Below are positions 34,507 through 47,284 of a stretch of 64,000 nucleotides of DNA, piece by piece (positions within the stretch are counted from its first letter, which is position 1; every line of letters begins with the position of its first letter). A program made the translations under genes and the position numbers. Where the stretch lies: contig CM064669.1 of assembly GCA_032717465.1 (NCBI GenBank), positions 45,223,101 to 45,287,100 on the forward strand, in the 5' to 3' direction. Under the pieces are notes generated by a model. That model made no database searches, was not told the DNA's origin, and was given only the letters and a program-made list of their open reading frames with translations. This stretch comes from Coenobita brevimanus (lineage: Eukaryota > Arthropoda > Malacostraca > Decapoda > Coenobitidae).

Positions 34507-34556
<50 letters not shown>
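34507..34556. repeat. (GT)n microsatellite
   Basis: Uninterrupted run of about 50 bp. Confidence 0.95.
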
Positions 34557-34559
<3 letters not shown>

Positions 34560-35099
34560 GTGGCAGATATTAAACCTTCAGAGGGTGCTGGAGACAGGAG
34601 CCTCACCCACAAAGTAGCACTTCAACCCCCATAACTTAGCATCACATTTCCATACATTTTTCGCAACGTCTGGCCACCATCAAGATGTCTATGTACTGTA
34701 TGTGGCTGGAAGGAGACCTGATGGATTCTAATGTTCTTGATATATTTTGTGTCTTTTTGTTATTCCGGGTTAATTTACCATGGTCATACTTTGGGATATT
34801 GTTAGTGTTTTATATTTATCCACTTATTTGTTCATTAACGGTGTGCTTACTTATATATTCACCTAAAATCATCGTCATCAGCACAGTGATAAACATAATA
34901 ATTACTACTTTGCTTGAAGAAGGTTGTCATATGTAAGTATACAGTATCATTACGGTCATGACCATCCTAACACAATACCCCATTACTTAGTGGATTCAGA
35001 AACGTAATTAAACTAGAGGGGCACTCGGTGGAGCGCATCTCTTCGACAAGGGCAGCTTAATGTCCAAACCACTCCTCATGATGGGTTAGGTTTTCTCGT
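34557..35099. other. Unassigned sequence
   Basis: No recognised gene. An 83-aa hydrophobic ORF (34685-34936) has no family signature and lies in AT-rich DNA. Confidence 0.5.
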
Positions 35100-35310
35100 C
35101 ATTGATTTGGGTTTCACAAAAAATGTTTTGCTGATCCAGAATCTGTAATACAATCCAGATCGGTCCCAAAAGTTAATCGATTGTTCCCTGGGATATGGGC
35201 TATCTACCCACCAAATTTGGTCCAAATCTCTCCTTTAGTTTTTGAGTAATCTTGCTAACCATCAAACTAGCAAACAAACAAACAGTGAAAACATACTCTC
35301 CTTGTCGGAG
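35100..35310 (-). repeat. Interspersed repeat of the GTTTGTTTGTTTG / AAATTTGGT family
   Basis: On the minus strand it reads CTCCGACAAGGAGAGTATG, then TTTGTTTGTTTGCTAG, AAAAACTAAAGGAGAGATTT, GGACCAAATTTGGTGGG and GATCTGGATTGTATTACAG. Two other members are seen at 49085-49250 and 52935-53300. From memory, this pattern (gene-like GGAGGTTATGT start, Gln/Thr-free simple core, GATCCGGAT end) is a very common interspersed repeat of marine invertebrates; I cannot name its class with certainty. Confidence 0.55.
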
Positions 35311-37399
35311 AGAAAAATTCTTAAGTAGGAGAAACCGACTATATAATTGTTTAGTTGGTGATGGTGATCTTTAATTGTTATGCTGTTGTGAGTTTCTGTG
35401 AGCTGAAAATGTTTGCCAGTCGTAAACTGATAAAAAAAAAAATATATATATTTTTTTTTTCTGCAGAAGTTTCCATTCCAGTAGTTTTTTTTTTTTAACA
35501 TTTCTGGTGTCCTACTAAGGTTTGTGTTTAGCTTTGTGAAATTGTCTGACGTCAGCTGAAATAAAATGCAGAGCAGGTAATTGTTAGCCAGAGTTATGAT
35601 CACAGTACAGGCAGTGCTCGTTACAAGCAAGGATTATGTTGTAAAAGCTCAACACTTTCACATATAATTTTTACTGTAAAATGGGGGGACTGGCAGTCAG
35701 CGTCAGAGGCAGGAACGGGGCTTTAATATGCAGTTATTCTATACGTATCTGTGGACTTAACTTGTTGACTGAGGTGATGTACATGTGCTTATTGTTGCTG
35801 CCACCAGACTGTTTTAATCAGCTTAGGAGTGACTTTTCGAATTAATATTGGATAGAGGCTTTATTAAACCTCGACAACGAGGGGGCCCCTCCTTAGCAAA
35901 ACTATGTAATGGTAGGAAAAAAATTGATAACAAATGTCATTGTAGGGAAGGGGTTAACGTAAAACATGTTATTTTATTACCTTGAGTCCGACGACGTATT
36001 CGTTAAATTACTATTGCTGTCTCCAGACGATTTATTCAGCGTAAGGGAGAATTCTTGATAAGGGGAGAGATATCGCTTTAGTTAACCCTTCACTACTAAA
36101 CATCTTTGCTAACTTGTGTAAATTCATCGGGATAATTCAGGAATAGATGTTATTTCCAGACTATTTTTGTACCTTATATCTAATACTTCGAACTGGAGGA
36201 ATTGGATACATGCTTCGTTAACCCCTTCACTACTAGACGTACGTCTCAAATTGATTAATTAATTGATAAATATTAATGAGTCTTAAAATCCATTGCAGTT
36301 AAGCGCCTTAATTTGCCGTTGATTGTCGTTGTTTTTAGTAAATGTGTTTATATCGGTAATATTAATGATTCTTCCCATTATTGCAGTTACGTAAACTTGA
36401 ATGGATAGCCAAAGATAATGTATATGCTCGATAAGGAAATAGTTTAGTGAATTAAGGTACTGTGTGTAAAGGAAATAATCGGAAGACTATTAGCGGTGAA
36501 ATTCTTGAGTAATAATTTGACGACTGATTCGTCAGTGGTATGTAAATAATTTAGAAAACTATTTCGTTCCTGTTTTGGGGGAGTTCGCCTAAGTTCCTTT
36601 GGGTTACTGTTGAGGGTGGTTGAACATTCTTGGATGCAGGAATACCCAGCATGCTTCTCTCAGCTACGGCGAGTTTTTTATTCCCTTCAGTCCGGCGATG
36701 TACAAACGGTACATCTTTTTACCATCAGATGATTTTTGCTCAGCCAAGAAGGACGCTGTAATAGAGAAGGGGTTAATTACAGTTACTTACTTCACTTCAT
36801 AGTCTCTCCTAAGTGGAATATGTCGTCGTAAGGTAGCAAGAGTAACTTAAAGATTATGCCCTAGAAGTAAAAGTGTTTGTGTAAACAGTAAATGAAGGAT
36901 AAAGGAACATTAACCCTTACAGGGCGGAAAGGATTCCCTGCGGCCAGTAAAATTAACATTTTAGGCATAATAAAATAATAGGTACTTCAAGTATACTTAT
37001 CCTGTCCTAATAATATTCCGTGTTTACTGAGGTACGATAAAGAAGGTTAAGATTCTGGCACGATTATATTTATATTTACTGTGCTCAGACTCCTTTCAGA
37101 CAAAAAATAGATAGATAGATAGATATATAGATAAACTCATGTAACACAGTTGTTTGAGACTGTAACTGTTCCATTCAATGCAACTGTCTGGCGATACCAA
37201 GAATATACAAAAAGTACGTCATCGGGCTAAAGGTGTTAAGTAGATCACCATTCTTTTCTATCCGGCAGGCCGGGTCGAGGCGTGTGTAAGTCACACAAGA
37301 CCAGTTGTCTGACGCCACATGCTGTAAGGGGTGGCACCAGTGCTGGGACCCTCGGCTATCCTTGACCTCATTCAGCAACGACCCCTCCTCCTCCCACAG

Positions 37400-37426
37400 C
37401 ACGCCACCATGCTGACTAGACTCAAG
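37400..37426 (+). other. Candidate 27-nt initiating mini-exon
   Basis: A pyrimidine-rich acceptor CCTCCTCCTCCCACAG ends at 37399. The next bases CACGCCACCATGCTG place an ATG (37409-37411) in a full Kozak context (GCCACCATGC). The six-codon stretch MLTRLK ends at a donor AAG|GTAATG (37424-37429). This would be a first coding exon with a short 5' UTR. No partner exon is visible within the window, so this remains a sequence-signal prediction only. Confidence 0.25.
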
Positions 37427-37897
37427 GTAATGTCCTTATTAAATATTTTTCGTCACCCACGATGTATAATTGGTGTGTGTTACTCTTATATTTTTTTTAT
37501 AAATTTGTCCCAACTTCCTTCCCACCGTCTGGGAACCGTGTCAAAACTAGTGATATCTTGCTGAACAGCAATCAGATGGGGATTCGTGGGGGAATTGCCG
37601 TTGAGTAAGTTTCGTCTTTGTATTCCTAACGTCGAAAGGATGTTCAGTACGTTGTGTTAGGTTTAAGTCCTTCAGTAAGCCGACGTCTTTTTAGCTTCAA
37701 TCTTGCTATTTGCAGACTAAAGGTGATAATCATTTTGGTCATTTCATTAAACCACTGATGATTAACCCCGTAGTTACGATGGCGTGTTATTAAAGGAGGG
37801 CGGGATAACACTAGTCGTTTGTGTTTAATTAATATAAATCCATTTTCTTGGAAGCGAAGGTTCCTCCAGGCATATTTGACGATAGAAAACTTCCACA

Positions 37898-37928
37898 ACC
37901 CCACAGTATAGGAAATATACTGTGGGGT
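37898..37928. other. Perfect 12-bp stem with 7-nt loop
   Basis: ACCCCACAGTAT (37898-37909) pairs perfectly with ATACTGTGGGGT (37917-37928) around AGGAAAT. No T run follows that would suggest a Pol III terminator, and no function can be assigned. Confidence 0.8.
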
Positions 37929-38400
37929 AGTGAAACTATACACCAAAGCACTGGCCCTCATAAATTTGTATCTTTAATGTCCGTATGGCAAACAAAGGTT
38001 TCCTGATCCATAAAGTATAGTCATACAACTACTGTATATGCCGTTAAAATCAGAGTGTATGAAATGGTTCATTGTTAAATATTCTGTGAATATGTAAATC
38101 ACTAATATAAATTATAATCCTACCTTTGAAATATACTACAACCGTTTTCCGTTTCTTTAGTGCAACAATAAACCATCAGACCAGACATGAACCGCCATTA
38201 CGTGTGGCAACATAAACATTATCACAAAACGTGACACCACCCCATGTGTTACGCCCGAACACGACCACCGAGGGCGACAATAACAGTCCGGGAAAAATGT
38301 TGGCCCACTGTTCACACTTACGTCATGTCGGTCACTTGCCGCCGTGAAACATCGTATCAAGGATAATCATCAATGGCCAGAGGCACATACCAGTCAGCTG

Positions 38401-38563
38401 GGGAATATTAGCCAGCAGAGAAAAGTGAGAAACAGAAGACTTGAGAATGTTAGCCAGTAGAGAAAAGTGAAAAGTAGAAGACTTGGGAATATTAGCCAGC
38501 AGGAAAAAGTGAAAAACGAGGAAGACTTGGGAATATTAGCCAGCAGAGAAAAGTGAGAAGCAG
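38401..38563. repeat. 42-bp minisatellite, four units
   Basis: Units of 42-44 bp beginning GGGAATATTAGCCAGCAGAG, followed by AAAAGTGA and a variable AGAAGACTT end; the last unit is partial. Confidence 0.9.
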
Positions 38564-38719
38564 GAGAGCTTTTGCCCCGGACTGAACTATAAGCTAACCT
38601 GCTCACACACAAGCCCCACTGGAGTTGAAAAATCGCTTGTTGTTCCTCAGTTGTTTCGTGTTTGAGTTTCCAGAGTCGAGTTTCCTTTACACAGTGGTTC
38701 CTGTGTAAGCAAGAATTTC

Positions 38720-38754
<35 letters not shown>

Positions 38755-40784
38755 TTATACTGTACAGCTTGAGCTAGATTCTTCCCGTTTTTTGCTTTTC
38801 ATATCTATAACTCCTTCTCAACATTATGACTTTGGTTCAATTTTGTTGAAAAAAATAACCACATTTAAAAAAAAAACATTTTCTTACCTTGGTAACATTG
38901 TGAAGTGTTTCATTTCTGTAGGTTCTGCCTATTATTAACCATAATATTTCTGAAGGGTTTTGAGGTGTGAGTAAAATCGTCCAGCGCTGGCGAGAGTAAT
39001 AAGTCGTGTCCCGAGGTTTTATCCCTGCAGTACGGTGACTTTTTTTTTTTTTCGCTTCAGACCGATGACCTGTGACTTATTTTTAATTATATTCTTACTG
39101 TAACCAAACGATTTCATTCTGCTGTGGGAGGGATATCAGGTTGTGAAGAAATAAGTGGAGAATTTCTAACCCCATCCGTACAACTATTTTTTTTTTTTCC
39201 AATGTCATAATAATCTTTGGAGGTAGTAAGAGTAAAGTACAACAGCAGGTGGCGGGATTCAGGGGGTGGCTCAGGCCACCACTGGACGATTTTATGCAAC
39301 ATGGAAGATGTCTTATCGCGGAGAGGTAAATAAAAGCTGTGCTTAACTCCTCTTCCTTAGCAGCTTATTTCGCTTATTGCACTGTAGTGTTGGCTTGTAT
39401 ATAATGTGTATCGTTGAAAGTCGACATAGTTTATTTAAGTAACGTGCTGGAGAATGTTTAAGTGTTCTGTGCCGAAAAAACACAGAAGGAAGAGGCGTTA
39501 AGACATGTATAAGTCCATTTAGAATACGACAGGAGGATGGGTTAGTGTAGGGGATTAAGGGGGAATACTGGCCATATAATCGCCTGCATAGGAACACTGT
39601 GGTGCCCTTTCTTGGCCAGTTGTTTAATATATTCCTCTTTAAGATCATGCTGGAAGCTTTTTATATCTTTCTTACATCGACACATTTTTCATCAGTAACA
39701 TGAGATTTGGATGTGATATGCAATATAATATAGATCGGTCACGAAGAGGTGTTACGATACCTCCGAAGCCAACCACAAATATGGCCCTAAATTGTATGGA
39801 GCATAGTGTAAAGGTATCCTCAGACCATGATATAGAGATCGGATTGACCCCTTCAGTCCAATGAGACGGAAATTTCACCTTATTCCTTTGATAATGTCAG
39901 ACGATGTTATTCAGCCGAGGAAGAGAAATCAGGAAATGAAAGTGCAAACAGAAACTGTAGTTAAACCACATAACTGCCTTCTCCAGTGTTTACTAAATCG
40001 CTGGAGGTAGAGTAAAACCTTTATTCGGATGACGTAGTTATTTTTTATATTTTGCCTGTTAACTCTAAAAGAATTCATTCAGCTGAGAAAAGGTCTTTTG
40101 AACCCGACAGGTTACATTTATAGCCTTCAGTAGCCTCTTCTCTTTATAATGTCTGCCTTAGACTGAATAATATTGTTTGGAGGTAGAAAGAATACATTAC
40201 AAAAGATTTTACTCAATTGTAGAAGGTTAAATGTAAAATATGTCGTGATATTGAACTGGTTTAATTTTGCATATGCAGAATTACACAGTGAGACCTGAAG
40301 ACTGACGCGCAACGGTGGCTGCAGCTCAAACACCACAATATTCCTCTCTGCTCGTCCTCCTTCTTTCCCTGCACTTCATTCTTTCGTATTTGTCCTTACC
40401 TCCCTCCTTGTACTTTCCTGCTTCCAATTCAATATTCCTGTCTACCCCCTCTGTACCCCTTCTCCCTCCATCCCTCCCTCCTGTTCCCTCCGTACACTGG
40501 GAGCGGAACATAAATAATGACCGCATTTATACAATACACATATTGCAGGTGATGGCTGAAATATCCTTATATTTATGGTCGTTTTGTACAGTTAATTTGT
40601 CATTCCTGTCCAGAGTCACAGGCCACTGGAACCAAAGTTAACGGGGTACGGGGTGTGTAATTATGGTATTATAAAATTTGATTGTCACTGAAATAATATT
40701 TACACATCGGCTGGCTGACCTAACACGTATGTAGTTTTATTGGTGATGGGGAACGAATTAAGCAGGTGCTACACGTATGTAGTA

Positions 40785-40786
<2 letters not shown>

Positions 40787-40842
<56 letters not shown>
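40787..40842. repeat. (GT)n microsatellite
   Basis: 56-bp run; the same place in copy A (380-400) has only short interrupted GT repeats, so the expansion followed duplication. Confidence 0.93.
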
Positions 40843-40845
<3 letters not shown>

Positions 40846-41141
40846 GTACATTGTGCATCTTATAATGCAAAGGTAACGTGCAAAGTATACAAAATGAGTG
40901 GTATGTGAACAAGAAATGAGGTGAATAAGGTCAGGTGAACAAGGAAAGTAAGATGTGTGAGACAGGGTGGGAGGGATATAGTGTACCTCCACCACTCATA
41001 GCTTACATGCCGTTCCCACCACCACCACCGACCCCCTCAGGCCATGAAACAAGATGTAGTGTGTGCGTCTGACCTGCAATCAGTAGTGTGCACCATAACC
41101 TGCATGCATTAATGGTCTGTCTGTATTCCTCTGTTGTAGAC

Positions 41142-41144
<3 letters not shown>

Positions 41145-41193
<49 letters not shown>

Positions 41194-41530
41194 AGGGAGC
41201 TGTGGAAGTTGGGGAAAGTAGTCAGGTATGGAAGGGGATAGATAAGGGAAGGTGAGAGGCAAGGAAAATGAGAGATAGAGAAGGGGAGAGAGAGATATTG
41301 GGAGAAATATGGAAGGTGAGAGTTAGGGAAGGAAAGAGGAAGGGAAGATAACAGTTAGGGATGGAAGTGGTAGGAAAGGTAACAGTTAGGGATGGGAGAG
41401 GCAGGGAAGAGAAGACGAAGGGAAGGAGAGAGGTTGGGATGGGTAGACTTTGAAATTGGGAAAGACAGGAAAGTGGAGATGTAGACAAGGAAGGAGAGGA
41501 GTGGCAGGCAGGTGACGTAAGTAGAGAGAA
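41145..41530 (+). repeat. GA run and purine-rich tract (copy C)
   Basis: A 46-bp GA microsatellite (41145-41190) heads a purine-rich block homologous to 690-1185. Confidence 0.8.
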
Positions 41531-44430
41531 AGTTAGTGCACGTTTTGTCATCTGAAACTCGCTGTTATTGTATGGGATCTGTTGTTTTGGTATGTCACTC
41601 CTATCATCATCATCATGACCTTTTCCCCACCTAATATGGGATGAAGAAGAGAAAGTAAGAAATCTTTGGAAACACGAACAGCATGACCAATTAAATGGGC
41701 CACGCAGTCTTTCGGATATCATTCAGCTCCCAGGAATCATGGCTTCCCCTCACAGACTATCATCGGGACATAATTTGTTGGTTGATATTTTTTGTTAAAG
41801 ATGTGCTTCACGCACACTTGCCAGATAGTCCGTAGGCCTACTGTACATTGACTGTCGAGTAAAAAAGAATGGTGCCAGACCTTTCCATGTGTGTCTCTGT
41901 ACATACGAGTAATCCATGTAATCAGTTCGATCTCCTGTCAGTTCCTTAGCCTCATTAGCTTCCATACCTCGCTTTCTCACACTATTTTGCAACGTATCCA
42001 TTTTCTTCTTGATCAACCAGGGTGCCTCCAACCTTCAACTCACGCTCATAATACACTTTCCACAACCCTAACTATATCCATCTCTTCATCAGACAGTACC
42101 ATATACACACACTCCTCTACCCTGCTATCATCAGACTTCGTACACCACATGGTTTTTTAATAACATATATCTCATCCTATCCACTCTACGCACTCAGTAT
42201 CCCATTACAGCTCATAGTGGCTTTTCGTTCTCAATCCAAACCAAATCACACACCCATGCATTATTGTAAACACTAACACATCATCACACAGTTCTCGTGC
42301 AGCATCCATTCAGACCTTTGATTTGTAGCAGGGTCTGTATAGCCCTCGCCTAATTTCTTTCCTGGACCAATCTGCCTTCCACTTCCATAGTGCATTTACA
42401 TCTTTTATTACTGCACCGAGATACTTAGTACCTTTAACAAATTCCAGTCACCAACATATTACACCAGGAGTGCCCTTCTGTCACAACAACCATACATCAC
42501 TACCTATGTCTCTGTTTTACAGGCAACTCGCACAGACACAACATTCTGGTCCAGTCTGGACAACAGTTAATTCATCATCGGATTGATGACAGTCCTCTCT
42601 TCACCATTAATACCACTCTCCCACCCCCTAACCTCCCTCCCCTCTCCATAACTCTCCACAGCTCATCCATACCCCATCCATTATATCGAACAGCCTTGGG
42701 AACATCTCAGACATACCCAGTCTTGCAGGTCTACAACAACTGAAAGGAAAACAAAAGTTCTTTGGTAATCTTTTTCCAGGGTTATTAACACTCCATATGA
42801 TTTGTATCAAAAGAAGGCCAAAGATATGAAAATACTTTAGAATTTCACTTTTCATAATTTTATACAGGCGCAGAGATTCAAGATATAAAACATAGAGATT
42901 CATCAAACCTGTGGTGGAACATACAAAAAGCACAGGAAGTTGAGGAAAATATAGAAATAGAAGGTAGGGAAGTGTAGTGGCCATTTAGCCTGAATCCCCC
43001 GTCTTTACACACAACATAGACGGAGAGGGCATCGATAATTCTTTGTTCCTCCGTTTTATTCTTTTTCGCTCCCCTTTGATTATTTTTTCTGTTTCATCAA
43101 AGGACAGTTTTAGGGTTCTTTATTCACGATAGTTGTTCTTCCTTTCTGATAAAACTTCTGCCACTCTTGTATTTGAAATTTTACGAGAGAGAGGACCTAC
43201 ACCCATGAATTTTCAATTGAACCTGTGTTTTAGTGACATTACTGTATTCCGATGTACATTACGGTTACCAGTTACTGTAACGAGTAATACTCGAACGTGA
43301 GAAACAGAATGGGTATTTCCTGTAACTCCTTCAGAACAGTCACAACGTTCAGATGCTATTTTCCTACACCAGACAGTTATGTTTACTCTAGGCACAATCT
43401 TCTTTATATTTAAGAGGGGTAATTCTTGTTTTCATTTCCGAATTTTATGCATAAAACAAATGCCACACAGAACAAGAACGTCCAGATTGACCCCCCCCCC
43501 CCCACCAACACAGAATGTAAACACAGCAGAACCAGACGGTAATGCGGTTGTTAGGGAAACTAATATGACAGAAGAGACAAGTTAATGTGGCCGTATGTGA
43601 GGGTAATGTGACACTTATGGCACCATGCTTAGGCGGTGTGGGCTGGAGCCTTGACACTGCTACAAGGGTCGTATTTCTTATATTATAGCAGACTTGCATG
43701 TCTCTTGATTTTTTAATTTTCCATATTAAACACACACCCTTACTAACCCTTTTGCGATTGGGACAGTTCCATAGCGCGTTTCTTCCTGACCTGACCAAGA
43801 TCTTAAACCTGTATCAGTCCGTTTGTTGGCCGCAAATAGTCAGACTGGATGATGGAATAGATTAGCAGCCAAGAAGACTCATTCCTGCCTCATAACCAAG
43901 GTTCACCATATTTCATGCAACTGCGACTTAGTGTACAATTTGTAGGAGTGGTTCACTTCCTTCAGGTGAAAACCGACTTACAGAGTACCGGTATATATTC
44001 TGTTTCTGATAATACCAAATGGTTTTGTTCAGTGAGAGAGAGTGGTGGGAATCAGAGGGTTAGTAATCAGGACCACTGACCTCCTGATAAGGACTGCTGT
44101 AGTATTCTGTTGCTGATAAAGCCAGACGATTTTATTCCGCCGAGCAAGTCACAGGAGCCAAACTATCATGTGGCAGGTACAGAGAGTGCAAGCAAAATGA
44201 GAGATGACAGTGTGTGCTGGACCATATGCTATTATCGTGAATCAACCGGTATTCAGTTCATTGTGATGGACTAGAAATGGCGTCTATGTATTTTTTTTTT
44301 TTTTTTTTTTAACTTTCCTATTGCAGGGAAGGTTGGGATTATGGCTGAGGTGGGTAGTGGGGAGGCAGGAGTAGAAGAAAGCATAGATTAATGCCTGTCG
44401 TTGTATGAGGGTCATTAAGAGTGAATGTAA

Positions 44431-45155
44431 TGCCCCAGTCACACTGCAGGTACGACTTGTCCAAACCTGAAAATCGCGAAACTAGTCCCTGACCACGGAG
44501 GTCTCCAAGCAGTTATGCCACCGATCGGCTACTGGTGGTCGTCCAGCGTCCGTCCAGTGGGCGGCCGAACGGCGACCATGGCCAGGTACACACAGGTTAA
44601 AACACCGATGGGTGACCGGCCGGTCTGCGTCCTGTCGCAGTTTAGACCACGACTTCTAGGCCGCCACTAGACCAACACCGGCCGCGGATTGGCTGGCGGC
44701 TGGTCTCGGTCGGGCCCACCACCTGCTGCTTGTCCAATCGCCGGCTGGACGGCGGCCGCACTTCAACCACCACCCCGGACAGGAGGCTTGTGGATGGTGG
44801 CTGCCACAGTCCAGTCTCGCCTTGACAGAGTGCGGACGGCCACTGCACAGAGCGGGCGGTGACCAGCCTCCGTCCGGATGGCAACCACCGCTTAAAAATC
44901 AGATGTTGCCGACCAGTCGCAGTCCGATAGCCAGCCAAGCGCAGTCCAGCCACCCACCGGACGGCTTCCATGCCACGACATCGGTGGTCACGGGGAGGTT
45001 TTCCATGCAGCACGAAAAACCTCGCGACGATTTTTTGGTGGCCTGTGGCTAGACCGAGACATATGAAGATCGGTCGTAAACCTCACCAAAACCACCCACG
45101 ACCTGCAGGTCGTGGGTGGTTTGCGATAAGTCGGACTTGCAGTGTGACTTGGGCC
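44431..45155. mobile_element. TIR element unique to copy C, 3-bp TAA TSD (Harbinger-like?)
   Basis: Copy A reads continuously where copy C has a 725-bp insertion flanked by TAA (44428-44430 and 45156-45158; TAATG also fits). The left end is TGCCCCAGTCACACTGCAGG; the complement of the right end is GGCCCAAGTCACACTGCAAG, giving imperfect inverted termini of about 30 bp. The interior is GC-rich with repeated CCGG/GGCCG blocks and carries a perfect 34-bp palindrome at 45089-45122. No transposase. A TAA duplication with GGCCC termini would fit PIF/Harbinger, but this is tentative. Confidence 0.7.
45089..45122. repeat. Perfect 34-bp palindrome
   Basis: Left arm AAACCACCCACGACCTG (45089-45105) is exactly complementary to the right arm (45106-45122), with no loop, centred on CTGCAG. 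It lies about 33 bp inside the right end of the 44431-45155 element. Confidence 0.95.
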
Positions 45156-45969
45156 TAATGGGGTATTAGGAAGACTGGAGGGATAGTGGCAGTACTGCAA
45201 TGGAAGATAGGAGGGTTGGAGGGGCAGGAGATGGGATTTAATGGGGAGTGAGATGGTTGGATTATTCAGGATAGGGATGTGGTGTGAAATGTGTCAGTTA
45301 CAGTATGTAATATACCCATAATAATGGTACGGAGGTGTGTGGCGGGGGGAAGTGGACGGACAGGGAGGCATGGCTGGCCTGAACCACTTGTTGCCTTGCC
45401 TGTGGTCTTAAGTTTCTAAGTTAATCTCCTCTTCCCGTAAAGTCACTTTTCCAGAATCTTGAACTGCTGCAGATATATCAGATAGTGTAATGTTGGCATG
45501 GGAGGTGAGGGATATATCAGAAATAAAACTGAATTAATAAAAAAAATAAAAAAAAATAAAAAAAAACGTAAAATATAGCGATCCGTATGGCATTAGCATC
45601 CCCCCTTCATCCCCCAGTCTTTCACACTTCCTCCTCTCTTATGGCCCCTCCCCTCCCCTCCCCTGTCGTTCCCTTCCACCACCCTCGCTGGGTGGAGAGC
45701 TGATTTGACTGGATAAATTTTCGCATACGGTTCTACATTACACTTTTACCGTCACACATGTATTAAGTTCCGCTATCTTCCTTTGGCATCATAAAATAAT
45801 AATATCAGTTAATCTCTCTGTCAAGTGTGATAGTATAAATAAGCATAAAATATCATCTTTGAACTATAATGGTTGTATAAGTGTGGTGCAGTGTGAGGTA
45901 GCCGGCTCTGGGCTTGAGCAAGACAGTTTATGTTGTGCTGTTGGTCAAATGTGAACTGGTGTCCTTGAC

Positions 45970-46510
45970 GTTCCTTATAAACGTTGCCTAATGTGACTCG
46001 ACTGTTTTTATTTTGTTTGCTTAGCCTAATTGACCGTGGAGTTCATTAAAACGTTGCTTAGTGAAATGATTGTGGCATTCCTCATAAACAATGCTTGTTA
46101 CTGATGACCGGAAATGGAGTTGCCTAGTGAAAGGAGTTGATTGCCTGTTGAAGTGAAATGATTGGATTTAGGATTGCCTAGTGAATGACTGAAATTAACG
46201 TTGCCTGGTGAAGTTACTGAAATTAACGTTACTTTAAAATATGACTGGAATTAATAGTGCTTTGTGAAATGGCTGACTTTAGCATTGCCTTGGGAAGTTG
46301 CTGGAATCAACGTGGTTTAAAAAAGTGACTAATTAACCTTGCTTACTGAAATGATTGGAATTAGCGTTGCATAGTGAAGTGAGTGGAATTACCATTGCCT
46401 CGTGAAGTGACTGCAGTGCCGTACATACATTGCTTAGTAACTGTGTGGAGTATCCTCTAAACATTGCCTGGTAAAGTGACTGGGGAGTGTCTCAAATTAA
46501 CCTTAAACCT
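45970..46510. repeat. Degenerate ~28-bp tandem repeat (copy C)
   Basis: Homologous to 6240-6760 and 23390-23890; units resemble GGAATTAGCGTTGCATAGTG followed by AAGTGA. Confidence 0.75.
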
Positions 46511-47284
46511 ATAGTGAAGTCTTCATTGTTTCATTGTTGGTGTCGTCCAAGGTAATTTAGAGAGACTACTCAAACTGGAGATGTTACTGTTAATGTGTGG
46601 AACCATAAGGCTGAGAATATCAGAAAATTAGTGACGTGTGCCTAGAATATAGTGGTAATTGTTATGGTTGTCATTACATACACCAAGGCCTTTCCTTTTT
46701 CTCCTACATTCATGGCGACGTAAGTCGTCTCAAAAAGTGTATTAGTCCGAGTCCTTATGTAACTACAGTTAACACAAATTAGTGTCGTACAAACATGCCA
46801 TATACAACCATTATTATGGAACCTTTGTAATGTATGTATTCTTTGGTGCAACTGAATACCAACATTTTATAATTATACTCGTAAACAGTATTAACCTAAA
46901 GCTGTGAATCACAAAGCAAAATCAAGTGATAGTGTACATAATGGGTCTGTTGGTCAGAACAGGCATATCGTTAGGTGAGAATAATTTCTGCCGGCTGATG
47001 TAATGCTGTATCCGGCTATATTTAAAAGAGAATGTTTGTCCAAGTGAGTGTGTTTGTCTGTCAGTCCTTTATGGGAGCTGAGGAGGATGCATATAGAATT
47101 CTCAGAGCAGCTTTAATAGTTGTAATTTTTACGACGAATTTGAATGTGTACATTACAGTTGGTAAAGTGGCGCCCCTGACGGCCAAGATTAGAACCAATT
47201 AAAAATTATCAAGTCAGAATGTTAGCTAATTACTGTGGTGTTTTCTTTTTTCTATAACCGTATCATTATTAGCTAGCCTACAAT

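Larger units (their letters stand above)
35311..40300. other. Gene-poor stretch with dispersed-family copies
   Basis: No long gene. It contains an A/T-rich hairpin-like patch at 35435-35475 and degenerate members of the CCAGACGATT family (about 35770-35830, 35985-36070, 36110-36250, 36680-36775, 39000-39125, 39850-39920 and 40020-40100). It also has a GATA run near 37110-37130, a GA run at 38724-38750, and the exon candidate, hairpin and minisatellite listed separately. Confidence 0.55.

Noticed and set aside
36912..36960. TTAACCCTTACAGGGCGG flanked by a second TTAA
   Set aside because: Too short and without convincing inverted ends.
44642..45052. ORFs of 76-123 aa inside the GC-rich TIR element
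   Set aside because: They arise from the GC-rich repeated interior, on both strands, with no transposase motifs.
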